Positions 52,361-62,069 are shown, counted from the stretch's first letter. The stretch: DNA of 64,000 nucleotides from a bacterium (GCA_009918675.1 RGDM01000005.1:35532-99531); one strand, 5' to 3'. A program made the numbers and translations. Notes: a model not told the origin generated them from the letters alone.

Positions 52361-53637
52361 TCTTTCTCCTCGAGCCATAGATCGCGGACTGCCTTAAAAT
52401 GGAAACGGCGTTGTGGGTTCTCCGGCAAGTTCAGAAAACAATCAAGAATTTCGTGAGCAGCACGGCGAGCACTGTCGAGTGGAAAAACTTTCTGCAGCGC
52501 AAGCAACTGCTCGTGCAGATGATGTTCTGCCGCAGGTGAACCGAGAATAGACAATGCATGAGCTGAGAGATTTTCAACAGAGGCTTGCTCTTGAATAAAC
52601 TCGGGAACGAGTTCTCTTTCAGCGCAAAGATTCACCAAACTTATGTAGGGCAAGCGCACCAATCTTTTCGCCACTGCATATGTCAACGGATGCATTTTAT
52701 AAACCACTGAAAGTGGAATACCCAAAAGAGCGGTTTCCAATGCTGCAGTGCCTGAACAAACCCAAGCGTATCGGCAATCCTTGAGAGCCGTGAGTAGGCA
52801 ACCCTCGCTGTGAAGCTCAATATCGACTCGTGCAGATTGGGCGTTTTCCTCTGAAAGAGAATGTATCAAGAGCTCCTCGATGCGTGATCTTGAAATTGTT
52901 GAAGCCACTGGCACAACAGCTTTCAACCGACCGTTCAAAGCAGCACGAGTGCGCAAAAAGGATTTGACCAGAGTTGGAAAAATGCGCTCAATTTCGCCAC
53001 TGCGGCTTCCCGGAACGAGTCCAACCAGTGGTATCTCGCTTCGATTCGTCACAAGCTCCTTTGTGCGTGTGTGCAAAAACCTTTGCACTTCATCGTTGAG
53101 TGGATTCCCAACGAAGCAAACATTCACACCGGCACGCTTCAAAAGCTTTACTTCAAAAGGCAAAATGCAGGTCACCAAATAAGTACAATCGCGCAAACGG
53201 GCAACCCGACCCACACCATGCGCCCAAACCTTGGGTGGAATATGGTAGACAACACATGAACCCAAATGAAACGCATCTTCCATAAGGCGCATGTTTAAGC
53301 CCGGATAATCGACAAGAATTGTAATGTCTGGATTGCGTAATTTAAGGTTCATCTGAAGCTTGTGTGCTGCGGCCGAAAGACGCGGATAAACAGCCAAAAC
53401 TTCGGCAAAACCCATCGCACTTAATTCATCGATATGGACAACATTTTCAACGCCAGCTGCGTGCATCAACCGACCACCGCTGCCCCAAATTTTGATCCGT
53501 ATACCCGCTTTTGCAAATTCCGACTGCAACGCCGTGGCCAGCAATGCTCCCTGGGCATCACCACTGGCTTCACCTGCAAGTAAGCAGATTGAAAGTGAAC
53601 GGGAATGAGAATCAGATTGTTGCTGAGATGTCTTCAT
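52342..53637 (-). CDS. lpxB: Lipid-A-disaccharide synthase
   Basis: Glycosyltransferase (GT19) joining UDP-2,3-diacylglucosamine and lipid X. The 431 residues show LLAGEASGDAQGALL near the start, ILVDYPGLNMRL, the nucleotide-site GLVPGSRSGEIERIFP, and CSGTAALETALLGIP. ATG 53637 has AGGAGGCAACC upstream; the frame is open to 53697 but overlaps lpxA more. It follows lpxA with a 26-bp overlap and overlaps msbA by 19 bp. Length is slightly longer than E. coli LpxB. No lpxC or UDP-diacylglucosamine pyrophosphatase (lpxH/lpxI) is in the window. Confidence 0.95.
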   Translation of the reverse strand: MKTSQQQSDSHSRSLSICLLAGEASGDAQGALLATALQSEFAKAGIRIKIWGSGGRLMHAAGVENVVHIDELSAMGFAEVLAVYPRLSAAAHKLQMNLKLRNPDITILVDYPGLNMRLMEDAFHLGSCVVYHIPPKVWAHGVGRVARLRDCTYLVTCILPFEVKLLKRAGVNVCFVGNPLNDEVQRFLHTRTKELVTNRSEIPLVGLVPGSRSGEIERIFPTLVKSFLRTRAALNGRLKAVVPVASTISRSRIEELLIHSLSEENAQSARVDIELHSEGCLLTALKDCRYAWVCSGTAALETALLGIPLSVVYKMHPLTYAVAKRLVRLPYISLVNLCAERELVPEFIQEQASVENLSAHALSILGSPAAEHHLHEQLLALQKVFPLDSARRAAHEILDCFLNLPENPQRRFHFKAVRDLWLEEKEWGISH

Positions 53638-54445
53638 GGTTGCCTCCTGCGGCCGGACGGACAACCCCCCGCTTTGCAGACTGAATAAATTCAGCAAACC
53701 TCAAAGCATAAGGATTCTCCAGCAAGCCATCGCGACGGCAAGCTTCCATGGTTTCTGCGACGGTCGGCAAGGGAGACAAGAAGAATTGTTTGTAAACGGA
53801 TTTGACCACGGCCAAATCAGATGCTGCCAGCCCGCGTCGTCTCATCCCAACCACGTTCATTCCACGCAGCATTGCTCGGTCGCCTTGAGCGACACAGAAG
53901 TTGGGGACATCTTCAACGACAATCGAACCGGCAGCAATCATAGCCATGTCGCCGATGCGACAAAACTGATGGATACCCGAAATTCCACCTACAACAACCC
54001 CATTATGAATTTCCACGTGACCCGAGAGTTGAACCGAATTAGCAAAGATATTGTCGTTTCCGACAATACAATCGTGCGCAACATGCGTGTAGGCCATAAA
54101 AAGGTTGTTATTGCCAACAACCGTCTTGCCACCACCTTGGATTGTCCCAGGTTGAAGAGTTGCACATTCGCGGATCTTGTTACGCTCGCCAATCAGCAAA
54201 ACAGTTGGCTCGCCTTTGTATTTGAGATCCTGAGGGATAGTGCCAACGCTTGCAAATGGAAAAATCTCATTCTCAGCACCCAGCATCGTGTGTCCGTCAA
54301 TCACAGCATGAGAAATCAGCTTGGTTCCGCGGCCTATTTTAACATTCGGCCCAACCGTACAAAACGGCCCCACAAAGACACCGCTGTCGAGCTCTGCGCT
54401 CGGATGAACAATTGCCGTTGGGTGGATTGTGACATTTTGGCTCAC
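53612..54445 (-). CDS. lpxA: UDP-N-acetylglucosamine acyltransferase
   Basis: First step of lipid A synthesis, transferring a hydroxyacyl chain from acyl carrier protein to UDP-GlcNAc. The 277-residue left-handed beta-helix is made of hexapeptide repeats, with the catalytic His expected at H124 in THVAHDCIVGN. The C-terminal helical domain includes GMRRRGL. The start is a GTG (AAGGAAG upstream). The order lpxD, fabZ, lpxA, lpxB is the standard one in many Gram-negatives. The end overlaps the start of lpxB. Confidence 0.96.
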   Translation of the reverse strand: MSQNVTIHPTAIVHPSAELDSGVFVGPFCTVGPNVKIGRGTKLISHAVIDGHTMLGAENEIFPFASVGTIPQDLKYKGEPTVLLIGERNKIRECATLQPGTIQGGGKTVVGNNNLFMAYTHVAHDCIVGNDNIFANSVQLSGHVEIHNGVVVGGISGIHQFCRIGDMAMIAAGSIVVEDVPNFCVAQGDRAMLRGMNVVGMRRRGLAASDLAVVKSVYKQFFLSPLPTVAETMEACRRDGLLENPYALRFAEFIQSAKRGVVRPAAGGNHEDISATI

Positions 54446-54531
54446 GTCGATTCTTCCTTACTCAAAATAAAAGCGCTGTTCGCTTTCCTACATAGTGTTG
54501 CGCACGACTCGCAGACAATGCATGCGAGCTG

Positions 54532-55002
54532 TTAATTTTTTGGTGACTTTGCCAAAACTGCCGAAAACTTTGCTTCGGCGACGGTCTCGCCATCAACTTT
54601 CACCACACCGTTGAACCATACAAATGGCCCTCGATGCCTTTCATATGTAGCAAAATAATGAATGACATCACCGGGCACAACAGGTTTGCGGAACTTCACT
54701 TCATCGACACCCGTGAGCATGCACTTTTTCTCAACAATGATTCCCTGCTTATCAAAGTTCGCAAAACACATTGCGGCAGCTGTCTGAGCCAAACCTTCAA
54801 TCAAATACACCCCGGGAACAATCGGTTGACCGGGAAAATGTCCCGCCAAATAAGGTTCTCCGGCGGTGACGCATTTCACTGCGTGAACATCAAGAGAATC
54901 AAAATCAATACTCATAATCTTGTCGACCAGCAAAAGCGGCGGGCGGTGTGGCAACAATTCACAGACCTTTTGAAAATCCATCAGCGGTTTCTTCTGTTCC
55001 AT
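54532..55002 (-). CDS. fabZ: 3-hydroxyacyl-[ACP] dehydratase
   Basis: Fatty acid synthesis dehydratase of 156 residues with a hot-dog fold. It has LLPHRPPLLLVDKI, the catalytic His (H54) in LAGHFPGQPIVPG, and Glu (E69) in LIEGLAQ. It uses the same hydroxyacyl-ACP substrates as LpxA and LpxD, between which it lies. This sets how much hydroxyacyl-ACP goes to lipid A versus phospholipid. Length and context are normal. Confidence 0.96.
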   Translation of the reverse strand: MEQKKPLMDFQKVCELLPHRPPLLLVDKIMSIDFDSLDVHAVKCVTAGEPYLAGHFPGQPIVPGVYLIEGLAQTAAAMCFANFDKQGIIVEKKCMLTGVDEVKFRKPVVPGDVIHYFATYERHRGPFVWFNGVVKVDGETVAEAKFSAVLAKSPKN

Positions 55003-55042
55003 TTCAGTTCAACTCCCTCAAGCTGCATCAAGTCAATTTGTA

Positions 55043-56116
55043 CTAAGAATTTTTATCTTTGTTGTGAATTTCAGCGGCGCGTGACTCGCGACGTTCTTTG
55101 ACGATTCTCTGCAAACTCGCCTCATAGGCCAGCCATTCGCGATTGGGACGCGCCGGATAACCTGAGTACACTCCTGCCTCAGTTAAGCTTTTTGTCACCC
55201 CGGCTTGTGCAAGCACCGTGACTTTATCAGCAATTTTTAGGTGCCCGGCGACACCAACCTGCCCTGCGAGGGTGACACGATTCCCAATTTCGCTCGAACC
55301 TGCAATTCCAGTTCCGGCCGCAATAAAGCAGGCCTTGCCGATGCTGACGTTATGGCCGATCTGCACCAAGGAATCTATTTTCGTTTGCTCAGCAACAACA
55401 GTGTCGAGCATTGCACCGCGATCAATTGAAGCATTGCTGCCAATTTCAACATCGTTGCCAAGCGCGACAGCGCCGACCTGAGGAATCTTCACATTTTCCT
55501 CTCCATCCGGCGCAAATCCAAAACCATCGCCGCCAACAACCGCACCCGGATTCAAAATACAGCGATCACCTAACCGACATCCTTCACGAACCACCGCATT
55601 GGGATGAAGCAGGCAGTCATCGCCAACGCTCGCAGCCGCACCAACAAATGCGCCAGGATAAAGGACTGTGCGAGCGCCAATGTGCGCACCAGGGCCAACA
55701 TAGGTAAATGGAAAGAGTGTTGCAGACGGGTCAATATGCGCTGAGGCATCAACAAAGCACTGCGCCGACACTCCCGACTGTGAATGGACGGGAGTAAAAA
55801 AATGTTGCGAGACCCTCGCAAAAACTGCGTATGGATTCTTACAGACAAGCAAGAGCGAATGACTTTTCTGAACTTTCTCTTTGCTCCGTTGAGAAGCTAA
55901 ATGCTCAGCTTCAGCAGCACCACATAGAATAACACCCGCGCGACTCGCCAACGCCTCGGCCACGTAGCGCGGGTTATTTAGAAACGAAATGTGTGATGGC
56001 GATGCAGAAGAGAGCGGTGAGATGCCGGTCCAGGGGCCCTGTCCTAGCCCCTCTGCGCTTTCATGAACGACACAACCGAACCTCTCGACGAGTTCCGCGA
56101 GAGATAGGTTATTCAT
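55043..56116 (-). CDS. lpxD: UDP-3-O-acylglucosamine N-acyltransferase
   Basis: Third lipid A step, adding the N-linked hydroxyacyl chain. The 357 residues comprise an N-terminal uridine-binding domain (about 1-110, including SFLNNPRYVAEA), then a hexapeptide beta-helix with the active-site His in VQIGHNVSIG and a C-terminal helix. The start overlaps the skp stop as ATGA. Length and position are typical (bamA-skp-lpxD-fabZ-lpxA-lpxB). Confidence 0.96.
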   Translation of the reverse strand: MNNLSLAELVERFGCVVHESAEGLGQGPWTGISPLSSASPSHISFLNNPRYVAEALASRAGVILCGAAEAEHLASQRSKEKVQKSHSLLLVCKNPYAVFARVSQHFFTPVHSQSGVSAQCFVDASAHIDPSATLFPFTYVGPGAHIGARTVLYPGAFVGAAASVGDDCLLHPNAVVREGCRLGDRCILNPGAVVGGDGFGFAPDGEENVKIPQVGAVALGNDVEIGSNASIDRGAMLDTVVAEQTKIDSLVQIGHNVSIGKACFIAAGTGIAGSSEIGNRVTLAGQVGVAGHLKIADKVTVLAQAGVTKSLTEAGVYSGYPARPNREWLAYEASLQRIVKERRESRAAEIHNKDKNS

Positions 56117-56706
56117 TTTTTAACCTTGTAACGTTGATTATACAGGCCAACAATATCAGCGGTAATATCTGAACCATGCGCAACATAGAGCACTGCGCCT
56201 GCTCCCTTCTCGAAAACCAAATCAAAACTGTTTTTCTTGGCGTACTCTTCCACCAAACCGGACAGGTTTTGGAAGATCTTTTGTGTTTCTTGCATTTCCT
56301 TCTGACGCACTTCCTGTTCGAGAGCCATTTGCGAGCGTTGGAATGCCATCAGTTTTGCTTGAAGATCACGGGTTCTTGCGCCCTTTTCATCTTCCGATAA
56401 AACCGAACGTTTGGCTTCAAAATCGTCTTCCATCTTCTTGAGCTCAGTTTGCTGAGTAAGCAGCTCTTTCTTGCGAGAGTCGAGTTCCTTTTCAATTTTT
56501 GCTTTCGCTGCTTTGCCTTCTTCGGTTTGAAGAATCGCAACTTGGAAATCAATCAGAGCAACTCGTGTTGCATTCACGCCCGGCTTACTGGGGACATTTG
56601 CCGGACCAGCGGCTTGCGCAACATGAACAGCAGAAATAGCAGTCAGGGCCACTGCACACACAAGACCATGCTTTAAAAGACTCTTCAAAATTGCCCGGAC
56701 CATCAT
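56113..56706 (-). CDS. skp: Skp/OmpH-type periplasmic chaperone
   Basis: 197 residues with a signal peptide (LLKHGLVCAVALTAISAVHVAQA). The mature part shows the OmpH pattern: VALIDFQVAILQTEEGKAA, long amphipathic coiled-coil arms rich in Lys/Glu, and a C-terminal strand region FDLVFEKGAGAVLYV. It holds unfolded outer-membrane proteins before delivery to BamA, encoded just upstream. ATG 56706 has GGAGG at good spacing. Adjacent to bamA and lpxD as in most Gram-negatives. Confidence 0.94.
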   Translation of the reverse strand: MMVRAILKSLLKHGLVCAVALTAISAVHVAQAAGPANVPSKPGVNATRVALIDFQVAILQTEEGKAAKAKIEKELDSRKKELLTQQTELKKMEDDFEAKRSVLSEDEKGARTRDLQAKLMAFQRSQMALEQEVRQKEMQETQKIFQNLSGLVEEYAKKNSFDLVFEKGAGAVLYVAHGSDITADIVGLYNQRYKVKK

Positions 56707-56741
56707 GCCAACCTCCAAATAAGACTCGTTTTGAAAGATTC

Positions 56742-59153
56742 TCAGCGTGTCAAGCTCGAGACATTATCATTGCCAACGGAAAAGATGAACTCGCTTTCGC
56801 CCAAACGGCCTTTTTCAATAGGCCACGCCCATTCGAAGCGAAAGGGAGCGATCGGAGTCTGCCAGCGCAATCCAAAACCAACGTCGTGCTTGAAATTTTC
56901 AAACTTCAATGATTCGTACTCATCGAGAACGATTCCAGACTCAGAGAAACCAACCAACCTAAGATTTGCCTCAGGAATAAGCGGAATGAAGTACTCCGCG
57001 GCTCCGTAGATTCGTCGGTTCCCGCCTGCGAGGATTCGATTCACCGTCTGTGCAAAAGGTCCATTCAAGACTTCAATGCGTGGGCCAATGACTCGGTCTT
57101 CCTGGTAGTAGGCTTTCATGTTGTAGAGAGTTCCAAGGGTCAGACGTTCCCAATAGGGAATCGTTTTCCCGCCAATCGGGTAAACCATCGTCGGCTCAAG
57201 AGCGAATCGAAAGTTGGTTTTGAAATCCTCGCCAATATAAAAGGGAAGGTAATAGTTCACAGACATTTCTGCGAGGCCGAATTGATTACTGCCACCGAGA
57301 GCCTTCACCGCAAACGCATTCGTCGCAGAGACTGAGAATCCACTCGTCGGCATTAGATAGTTGTCGGTCTTGTCGTAACTAAGAGACTGGCTGATTTTTT
57401 CTGTGGTTCCTTGTTTGGTGAATAAACGACCAATGGGGGTGACGTCATTGCGAATGACCCGCTCGATTGAATACCCTCCACTCACGCGTAAGTCTTCAAC
57501 GATTTCCCGGCCAATGCTTAAGCCACCGCGAACCACTTTGGAAAACTTCTCGGGTTCAAATGGAATTGGCTTGCTGAGCTCGTACTCATAGCTGCCAAAG
57601 CCCGTGACGCTCCAGGGGCCATCATTCCAGCTAGGCTCAGTCATATTTATGTTCAGACTGTAGCTCCCTGTGGGAGTAAAGTTCGCAGACAAACCCGCGT
57701 TCCAGCCCTTACCCAAGAGATTCGCCTCGGAGTATGAACCCTGTGCAAAAAAGTTGATGGAACGTGTGTCGGACGATGGTGAAGCACCAAAGGACGCGCT
57801 TAAAGTGCCTGTTGATTTTTCTTTTACTTTTATCCGAAGATCCATCCGGTTGTTTCGCGCGTCTGGCTCACGGAGAATTTGCACTTCTTGAAAATATCCA
57901 AGCCGCTCCACCGCGGCTTTACTTTTTTCAAGGCGGGTGGCGTGAAAGAGCTCTCCCTCGGCAACTTTGATATTTCGACGAATCACGTTGTCGCGAGTTT
58001 TTGAATTACCTTCGATAACAATATTTCTGAAATAAACCTTCTCACCCTTGGTGATTACGAACTCAATATCAATTTTCTTGGTTTCGCGATTTGCAAACGT
58101 TTTAGGCAATACATCTGCAAAAGCGTATCCGTAATCTCCGTAGAGATCAGTCATCATGCGCATGTCATTTTGAAACTGCGAAATGCGGAACCATTTACCC
58201 GGCTTCATCGAAAACTTATCGATCAGGTTTTGTTCAGAATAAATTTTCTCGCCTTTTTCGTTGACGAGAAGATCACCGCTCACTTTAACAGAACCCACCT
58301 GAAATCTCTCGCCCTCTTCAATATTAAAACTTACGTCGACAGTTTGTCGACCCAAATCAAGGCGTGACTGCGGAGTGGAAACATTCGCTTCAGCAAAACC
58401 GTTGTCGCGATAAAAATAGGAAATAAACTCTTTATCGCGATTAACAAACTCGTCTTTAAAAGCACCGCCGCTTGTCAACCAAGATGACCAGCGCTTTTCG
58501 CGAGTCGCCATGTTCGTTTTGAGTTCACTATCGCCAAAATAGCTATTGCCAAGAAGATGAACGTGAGAAATCCAAACCGGGTTATTCTCAACAACCCTAT
58601 AAGTCAAAACAACTTCGCTCGCTTCAACTGCCTCAATTGTATGAGTTGCGCGGGCAAGGTAGTAGCCTTTTTCCACGTACATTTGTTCAATCATGCGCAT
58701 GTCAGAAGTAATTTTGCGTTCATCGAGAATTGTGTATTTTTTAACCTGAAGTTTATCTGACAGTGTTGAAGATGAGATAGCATCAAAACCTACGAATTGA
58801 ATTTCCCGAACGCTTGGTTTTTCGTCGACAATGACAATGAGAACAACGCCATTGGGCTGAGTTTGCGCATCGATTCGAACATCACGAAAATAGCCACTGT
58901 GAAAAATATTGCGGACGTCTTCGCTGATATCGCCCGTGTTGAGCAGCGCACCGACTTTGCTGTCCATCAAGCCGAGAATGGCATCTGCCTGAACAGCTCT
59001 GTTGCCCTGGACTTTGATTTCGATGATTTTTGTTTGGCTGTTGCTTTCAGCTGCCCAGGCCGATGACCTCTGTGTCACGAGTACAACGCAACACACGAAA
59101 CTGCACATAATGAGAATCAAGGTGGGCCAAAATCGCCGAAACCCTTTGGTCAT
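56742..59153 (-). CDS. bamA: BamA outer-membrane protein assembly factor
   Basis: 803 residues: signal peptide (ILIMCSFVCCVVLVTQRSSAWA), five POTRA domains (about 40-430, first strand IIEIKVQGNRAV), and a C-terminal Omp85 barrel with TGFGSYEYELSKP, GFSVSATNAF and the final VGFGLRWQTPIAPFRFEWAW motif. It inserts barrel proteins such as those encoded elsewhere in the window. ATG 59153 has GAAGGGTG upstream; an ATG at 59180 has none. It lies between lolD and skp. Confidence 0.96.
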   Translation of the reverse strand: MTKGFRRFWPTLILIMCSFVCCVVLVTQRSSAWAAESNSQTKIIEIKVQGNRAVQADAILGLMDSKVGALLNTGDISEDVRNIFHSGYFRDVRIDAQTQPNGVVLIVIVDEKPSVREIQFVGFDAISSSTLSDKLQVKKYTILDERKITSDMRMIEQMYVEKGYYLARATHTIEAVEASEVVLTYRVVENNPVWISHVHLLGNSYFGDSELKTNMATREKRWSSWLTSGGAFKDEFVNRDKEFISYFYRDNGFAEANVSTPQSRLDLGRQTVDVSFNIEEGERFQVGSVKVSGDLLVNEKGEKIYSEQNLIDKFSMKPGKWFRISQFQNDMRMMTDLYGDYGYAFADVLPKTFANRETKKIDIEFVITKGEKVYFRNIVIEGNSKTRDNVIRRNIKVAEGELFHATRLEKSKAAVERLGYFQEVQILREPDARNNRMDLRIKVKEKSTGTLSASFGASPSSDTRSINFFAQGSYSEANLLGKGWNAGLSANFTPTGSYSLNINMTEPSWNDGPWSVTGFGSYEYELSKPIPFEPEKFSKVVRGGLSIGREIVEDLRVSGGYSIERVIRNDVTPIGRLFTKQGTTEKISQSLSYDKTDNYLMPTSGFSVSATNAFAVKALGGSNQFGLAEMSVNYYLPFYIGEDFKTNFRFALEPTMVYPIGGKTIPYWERLTLGTLYNMKAYYQEDRVIGPRIEVLNGPFAQTVNRILAGGNRRIYGAAEYFIPLIPEANLRLVGFSESGIVLDEYESLKFENFKHDVGFGLRWQTPIAPFRFEWAWPIEKGRLGESEFIFSVGNDNVSSLTR

Positions 59154-59234
59154 AAAACGAACACCCTTCTGTAGTGGCATGCGCGGCGAATATTTCTCAT
59201 TGGGGGAAAATTTGCAAATGTGCGGGGAACTTAT

Positions 59235-59984
59235 TCACGTTCCCGAGTCGGCAGTGATCCGTCCGTCGCGCATTTCAATCCGCCGCGGCAGGGAATTTGC
59301 AAAGTCCTGATTGTGAGTCACGACCAGCACTGTCGTTTGAAAATCGCGGTTCAATTCAGCAAACAGTGAATGGATATTGGCTGCGTTTCGACTGTCGAGA
59401 TTTCCGGAAGGCTCGTCAGCCAAGAGCAGAACAGGTTGATTGATGAGTGCACGTGCGATTGCAACCCGTTGCTGCTCTCCACCACTCAGTTGTCCTGGGT
59501 AGTGATCTGCACGCTTGCTCAGACCAACTCTCTCCAACAAAAGCAAAGCCCGCTGGCGCATGTCTTCAAACCTTTGCCCCAAAATCAACCCAGGCATCGC
59601 AACATTTTCAAGCGCACTAAATTCGGGCAATAGGTTGTTATTTTGAAAAACGAAACCGATGTGTTTGTTCCTGAAGAAGCTGACTTGCCGGTCTGTGCCA
59701 CGAAAAGGATCGAGCCCGCCGACCCGAATCTGGCCCGCGGTTGGGGAATCAAGCGCACCAACAATGTGCAAAAGAGTGCTCTTGCCCGATCCACTTTCTC
59801 CGACAATAGCGACACTTTCGCCTGCCCGAACCGAAAAACTCACTCCAGCGAGCGCCTCAAGAGTGAGCTCCCCCATGCTGTAGACTTTTCGCAGATCGTG
59901 AACTTCAACTGCCCAGTTCTGACTCTTCGCCTGAACCGTGAGGTCAGTTGAGCTCGCCGAGGTTGCTTCATTTGCAGACCACAT
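59235..59984 (-). CDS. lolD: LolD lipoprotein-export ATPase
   Basis: 249-residue ABC ATPase of the LolD/MacB type: Walker A GESGSGKSTLL, signature LSGGEQQRVAIARALI, Walker B LLLADEPSGNLD. With the membrane partner it releases outer-membrane lipoproteins from the inner membrane. It follows the permease by 26 bp and precedes bamA by 81 bp. ATG 59984 has GAAAGG upstream. A FtsE-like or MacB-like role is excluded by the neighbouring Lol-type permease. Confidence 0.92.
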   Translation of the reverse strand: MWSANEATSASSTDLTVQAKSQNWAVEVHDLRKVYSMGELTLEALAGVSFSVRAGESVAIVGESGSGKSTLLHIVGALDSPTAGQIRVGGLDPFRGTDRQVSFFRNKHIGFVFQNNNLLPEFSALENVAMPGLILGQRFEDMRQRALLLLERVGLSKRADHYPGQLSGGEQQRVAIARALINQPVLLLADEPSGNLDSRNAANIHSLFAELNRDFQTTVLVVTHNQDFANSLPRRIEMRDGRITADSGT

Positions 59985-60010
59985 CAATTCAAACCTTTCA
60001 AATTCACGTT

Positions 60011-61354
60011 TCAGACACCTCGATCGGAAAGCGTCTCGACAGGATCAATGCGCATGACTTCAATTGCCGGCCATACTGCCGCGACAATGGATAGCACAAC
60101 ACTGCCCAAGCTCACACCCAGCAATTCCTTCCAGGAAACAAGAACCGGGAGTCCACGTCCCGGGTAGGCATCCTGCAAAATCGACAAAGGAACGTGGGAG
60201 ATGAGCTGAAGCAAAAAAAGTCCGCAAAGAAGTCCCAACAGAACACCGATCGTTCCAATACTGCCTCCTTTGCAAAGATAAAGCAGACCGAGATCCGCCC
60301 GGCGCAGCCCGAGCGAACGCAAAATAGCCATTTCGCGCGCTTTGCGACGCACAGCCAAAACCAGAGTGATGGTGATGCTGAAACATCCCACAAGAATTAT
60401 CATATAAAGGACGAAAGACATTCCCCAGCGTTCCAAACGCAATGCCTTAAGCAACGCTTTGTTCGATTCTGTCCAAGGCTTTGCGCGGAGTCCTTCGGAG
60501 GCCAATTGCTTGTTCATTTCTGCCGCAATTTGTTCCGCATCGAGGGGCTCCTTCAGAGCAACCTGTACACCCGACCATTCACCCTCAGCATTCATGAATT
60601 TTTGCACAAGTTCCAAACGTGCGAGAACAACTTTTGAATCATGTGTTAATGAGCCCGTTTGAAAAGACCCGCCAACAACCGCAGGTTGTTGGGTGGGCGC
60701 AAAGCCGCCTAACCCCTCGTCAGGTTGAGTTGAGATCAGGGTGAGCCGATCACCAACTTCGGCGTCAAGAACTTCAAGAAGCTTGTCGCCCGCAAAAAGG
60801 GTCGGAAATTTACCCAGTCTCGCTTGATTCGCCTTCCCCAACTCGTTGTCGTCGCTGTCGCTGAAAGAGTCCTTCGACAACTCAGACAACTGACTTTGGG
60901 CAGAGGACATGTACCCAGAGAATTGCATGACCGCATCCGCTCGATCGGGATCAACGCCCCACAACACAGCGGTGATGGGTTTTCGACTCGATTGCAGAAT
61001 CACATCGCTCTTCATAAACGGGGCGACAGCAATAATTTCACGCGAAAAGGTTGGAATTTTTTCAAGCAGAGCCGCCGACGCAGGAACTCTCCCAAAACCA
61101 TCTTTAACGACAATCTCAATGTGAGGTTCAACACCGAGGAGCCGTTTTTTGAGTCCGTGAACAAATCCACCCATCACACTTAGAACAACTGTGAATGCGC
61201 AGACACCAACCGCGATACCAACAATCGGCAACGCAACTCCAAAGGTCGATTGCAAGCGCCGCCGTCGCGCCATCCAGGACGAGAGCAAATAGCGCTTTAA
61301 AAGAAAAAAAATCGCGGCCGACCCTGGACGCAATCTGTGCAGCTCATTTTCCAC
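60011..61354 (-). CDS. LolC/LolE-family lipoprotein-export permease
   Basis: 447 residues with LolC/E topology: an N-terminal membrane segment (LPIVGIAVGVCAFTVVLSVMGGF), a periplasmic MacB_PCD-like domain of about 200 residues, then three membrane segments with the FtsX signature (AILRSLGLRRADLGLLYLCKG, GVLLGLLCGLFLLQLIS, SWKELLGVSLGSVVLSIVAAVWPAIEVMRIDPVETL). There is only one permease gene here, so the transporter is probably a LolF-like homodimer with LolD rather than a LolC/LolE pair. The start is uncertain: GTG 61354 overlaps elbB by 11 bp, while ATG 61432 or 61435 would overlap it more, with weak sites. Confidence 0.85.
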   Translation of the reverse strand: MENELHRLRPGSAAIFFLLKRYLLSSWMARRRRLQSTFGVALPIVGIAVGVCAFTVVLSVMGGFVHGLKKRLLGVEPHIEIVVKDGFGRVPASAALLEKIPTFSREIIAVAPFMKSDVILQSSRKPITAVLWGVDPDRADAVMQFSGYMSSAQSQLSELSKDSFSDSDDNELGKANQARLGKFPTLFAGDKLLEVLDAEVGDRLTLISTQPDEGLGGFAPTQQPAVVGGSFQTGSLTHDSKVVLARLELVQKFMNAEGEWSGVQVALKEPLDAEQIAAEMNKQLASEGLRAKPWTESNKALLKALRLERWGMSFVLYMIILVGCFSITITLVLAVRRKAREMAILRSLGLRRADLGLLYLCKGGSIGTIGVLLGLLCGLFLLQLISHVPLSILQDAYPGRGLPVLVSWKELLGVSLGSVVLSIVAAVWPAIEVMRIDPVETLSDRGV

Positions 61355-62069
61355 GTGAAGGAGTCTCAAGGAGTGAGCGCAATCCCAACACCAACGCCTC
61401 AGCTGAAGCAAAGATGTCGGCTGGAGTCGCATCATCAAACATATATGCAGGCGCGGAGACCAACTTATTCACCGAATCAACACAAGCCTCACCTGGACGA
61501 GTCGCCTTGTGTTGGGAACCCCAATTTTGCAAGGCTCTAATTGCGTCGTGCGCAGAGCCATCACCCAAGGTCAACTGTGCTCCCTTAATATGCGCCTCAC
61601 GGCAGAGGAGAGCTAACACCACAGGCGCAATGCAAAGAGCTGCAAGCGGCTTCTTTTCGAGAACAAAAGGCAACAAGGCGTGTTTAACATCTGCGTTGAT
61701 CACCGCTTCTTCTCCGGCGAAGGCGAAATTACATAGATTTTTCACGACTCCAAATCCGCCGGCAAGCACCACTGCCGCGAAATGTGCCTGCTTCAACTCA
61801 TCCAAACTGCGCACACGACCGCGAGCAATACGGGCAGCTTCATGAAGCTGATTGCGACTCTCATACCCCACCTCCTGCCCGGTCAGGTGATCTATCACGT
61901 GGTGAGTTTTCCTGTCGGGGGCAAAACATTCGAACTGAAAGTTAGCCTTGCTTAATGAAATCAGCAAAGAAACCGCTTCGGTAATTTCACTGCCGTCTTT
62001 TGCTCCACAGCCAGCCAAAATAACCGCCACACGCTCCGATGGTCGATTTGTCGATGAATGGGATAGCAT
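61344..62069 (-). CDS. elbB: ElbB-like glyoxalase (DJ-1/PfpI family)
   Basis: 241 residues of the ElbB branch of the DJ-1 superfamily: VAVILAGCGAKDGSEITEA, DHLTGQE, EAARIARG, VLAGGFGVVKNLCNFA and the nucleophile-elbow Cys in LAALCIAPVV. E. coli ElbB has weak glyoxalase activity and was linked genetically to isoprenoid synthesis; the physiological role is unclear. The ATG is preceded by AAGGAGGCATC. It is the first gene of the minus-strand envelope array and divergent from the KamA-type gene. Confidence 0.9.
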   Translation of the reverse strand: MLSHSSTNRPSERVAVILAGCGAKDGSEITEAVSLLISLSKANFQFECFAPDRKTHHVIDHLTGQEVGYESRNQLHEAARIARGRVRSLDELKQAHFAAVVLAGGFGVVKNLCNFAFAGEEAVINADVKHALLPFVLEKKPLAALCIAPVVLALLCREAHIKGAQLTLGDGSAHDAIRALQNWGSQHKATRPGEACVDSVNKLVSAPAYMFDDATPADIFASAEALVLGLRSLLETPSRGK

